Below, one piece after another: positions 5,974 to 6,943 of a stretch of DNA of 6,943 nt (positions are counted from its first letter, which is position 1; each line of letters opens with the position of its first letter). The stretch spans positions 1-6,943 of the forward strand of contig JAEUIG010000737.1 in NCBI GenBank assembly GCA_016795125.1. The letters are read 5' to 3'. A model generated the notes under the pieces. It was not told the DNA's origin and did no database searches. It was given only the letters and a program-made list of their open reading frames with translations. This stretch comes from Planctomycetaceae bacterium. Its GTDB lineage: Bacteria > Planctomycetota > Planctomycetia > Planctomycetales > Planctomycetaceae. The translations under genes and the position numbers were made by a program.

Positions 5974-6227
5974 AGCTGAACGCGGGACTCAACGCATCGG
6001 AGAACGCCGATGTCGCACCGGCGTTTAGCGGAGAGCCGAAGGCGACCGCCGCATTTCGATCGAATGCGAAGATCTTGAACCACAAAGACACGAAGGACAC
6101 AAAGAAATCTTTCCTATTGAAATCATTGTGTCCTTCGTGTCTTTGCGGTTCTAATTCTTGGAACCGAGCATGTTGATTCCGTGGCGTCACGAAATCGCCC
6201 CATGAGCCGACGTGTGCAAGTGTCGCC
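5974..6227. promoter_or_regulatory. divergent intergenic region
   Basis: This 254-base gap separates two genes that point outward, so promoters for both should lie here. A 7-bp hairpin (AACGCCG at 6003-6009 with CGGCGTT at 6019-6025) and an imperfect palindrome centred on CGATCG near 6058-6063 sit on the DUF1501 side. The large inverted repeat occupies 6078-6150. I see no confident -35/-10 pair. Open frames crossing the gap carry no domain signal. Confidence 0.45.
6078..6150. repeat. 25-bp inverted repeat with 23-base loop
   Basis: The arms 6078-6102 and 6126-6150 are inverted copies that match at 24 of 25 positions (mismatch A6082 opposite C6146). The arm contains ACAAAGACACGAAGG-type sequence. 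From memory, AACCACAAAGACAC-GAAGGACACAAAG-like inverted repeats are dispersed between genes in many planctomycete and other environmental genomes, so this is probably one copy of such a family. A - strand transcript would pair without a break (U-G at the mismatch). It carries no transposase, so a small non-autonomous or REP-like element is the likeliest reading. Confidence 0.85.
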
Positions 6228-6509
6228 ATGAACGACAACGTTGATACCGAAGTACGACGATTCAAGGTCGTTGATGCTGACGGCAACGAACTGAACGTGA
6301 TCGCCGAACGACTCTGGTTCCACAATCCGAAGTCTCTGACGGCGATGGTGCTCGGATGGAATTTCAAGACGGAGGAGGGGGCGGAGGTTACGGTGAATTG
6401 GCCGGACGGATCGTATTCCATCACCGGTGACAGGCGCAGATTTCATTGTCTTGATCCCGAGGGACCTCTGGATCCACTTCAACATCGCTGGAAGATCGAT
6501 GATTTATGA
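6228..6509 (+). CDS. 93-residue hypothetical protein
   Basis: I do not recognise a family. The protein has no signal peptide or membrane segment and should be cytoplasmic. It opens with a charged N-terminus (MNDNVDTEVRRFKVVDADGN) and continues with alternating hydrophobic residues typical of a small beta-rich fold (ELNVIAERLWF, AMVLGWNFKT, AEVTVNWPDGSYSI). Three of its four tryptophans lie in the middle (30, 44, 58). No Shine-Dalgarno is seen, but its frame is well used and its TGA (6507-6509) overlaps the ATG (6506-6508) of the next gene by the ATGA arrangement, which supports it being real and co-translated with the amidohydrolase. A role connected to that enzyme is inference from position only. 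Confidence 0.68.
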   Translation: MNDNVDTEVRRFKVVDADGNELNVIAERLWFHNPKSLTAMVLGWNFKTEEGAEVTVNWPDGSYSITGDRRRFHCLDPEGPLDPLQHRWKIDDL

Positions 6510-6943
6510 ATGACGAATTCACGCGGCGGGCGTTTCTGGGAGTGGGTGTAGCGACGATTGCGGTGGCTGGAATATCGGGACGGAGTGCGGCGGCGCGCGA
6601 CCGGAAGCCGATTCCGTTCATCGACATGCACACACACCTCGGCGCGTTCTATCACGATCGCGAGCTGACGGCCGAGTTGCTGGTGAAGTTCATGGACGTG
6701 CACGGCGTTGAGAAAGCCTGCGTCCTGCCGCTGGTCTCACCCGAGTCCGCGCCGATCATGCAGCCGGTGACAAACGCGATCGCCGCCTACCAGGAGTTCC
6801 CCGACCGCATCATTCCCTTCTGCTGCGTCGATCCGCGCTGCGTCACGCCGCCGGGCAAACGCACCGGCCACGTCGCCGGCGTGGCGGGCATCGTCGATAT
6901 CCTCAAGCACTACCAGGATGCCGGCTGCCGGGGACTCGGCGAG
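6506..6943 (+). CDS. Tat-exported amidohydrolase family protein (3' cut by window edge)
   Basis: 146 residues are visible and the frame is still open at the edge. TRRAFLGVGVATIAVAG (6-22) is a twin-arginine signal, with cleavage likely near GRSAAA (25-30). The mature part begins PIPFIDMHTHLG: the D-x-H-x-H motif (D40, H42, H44) supplies the first two metal ligands of the TIM-barrel amidohydrolase superfamily, closest in style to the amidohydrolase-2 group. MDVHGVEKACVLPL (63-76), FPDRIIPFCCVDPR (98-111) and DILKHYQDAGCRGLGE (131-146) follow as in that group, where the last part normally leads to a GxxGxK/E segment. Relatives hydrolyse or decarboxylate small carbon-nitrogen or aromatic acids; the substrate here is unknown. 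Its ATG overlaps the TGA of the 93-residue gene, so the two are translationally coupled. The third and fourth metal ligands lie beyond the window. Confidence 0.87.
   Translation, partial: MNDEFTRRAFLGVGVATIAVAGISGRSAAARDRKPIPFIDMHTHLGAFYHDRELTAELLVKFMDVHGVEKACVLPLVSPESAPIMQPVTNAIAAYQEFPDRIIPFCCVDPRCVTPPGKRTGHVAGVAGIVDILKHYQDAGCRGLGE

Noticed and set aside
5759..6424. 221-residue - strand frame spanning the divergent gap
   Set aside because: It runs through the inverted repeat (the FFVSFVSLWF phrase is the translated repeat) and overlaps both real genes in the wrong frame.

Overview
The window looks like chromosome of a planctomycete (Planctomycetota). It is GC-rich and holds two DUF1501 proteins, a PQQ-type beta-propeller protein that opens with the WPQFRGP motif, a signal-peptide protein with a planctomycete-style C-terminal domain, and a Tat-signal amidohydrolase. 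Most starts have no clear Shine-Dalgarno, which also fits. The taxonomic call is inferred from protein families only.

Layout: (1) bases 1-523, + strand, are the C-terminal part of a DUF1501 protein cut by the left edge. (2) Bases 690-1910, - strand, encode a secreted PQQ-repeat protein that converges on it. (3) Bases 1911-3104 hold no intact gene that I can defend. This stretch contains a 30-codon reading frame with the strongest ribosome binding site in the window (2196-2288), a 14-bp hairpin (2317-2350), a 61-residue open stretch that looks like the tail of a ThiF/E1-like protein with no start (2367-2552), a 15-bp direct repeat (2890-2935), and the 3' part of a tRNA-Gly(CCC) gene without its 5' part (3060-3104). 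(4) Bases 3285-4316, - strand, encode a secreted two-domain protein of unknown function. (5) Bases 4504-5973, - strand, encode a complete Tat-type DUF1501 protein. (6) Bases 5974-6227 form a divergent intergenic region with a 25-bp inverted repeat. (7) Bases 6228-6943, + strand, are a 93-residue unknown protein overlapping by 4 bases a Tat-exported amidohydrolase that runs off the right edge.

The main structural interpretation is that region 3 is the end of a decayed integrated element. A lone 3' tRNA fragment beginning inside the anticodon stem is the usual scar of tyrosine-recombinase integration into a tRNA gene. Its + orientation places the element to its left and native chromosome to its right. 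The possible ThiF-like remnant would fit, because ThiF-like genes occur in plasmid-borne modules such as PRTRC, but that assignment rests on recalled sequence character and is tentative. No integrase is visible.

The intact genes are mainly predicted exported proteins with little visible functional linkage. The only tight operon-like pair is the 93-residue protein and the amidohydrolase. I do not see a convincing complete new system. The best leads are the tRNA-scar region and that translationally coupled pair.
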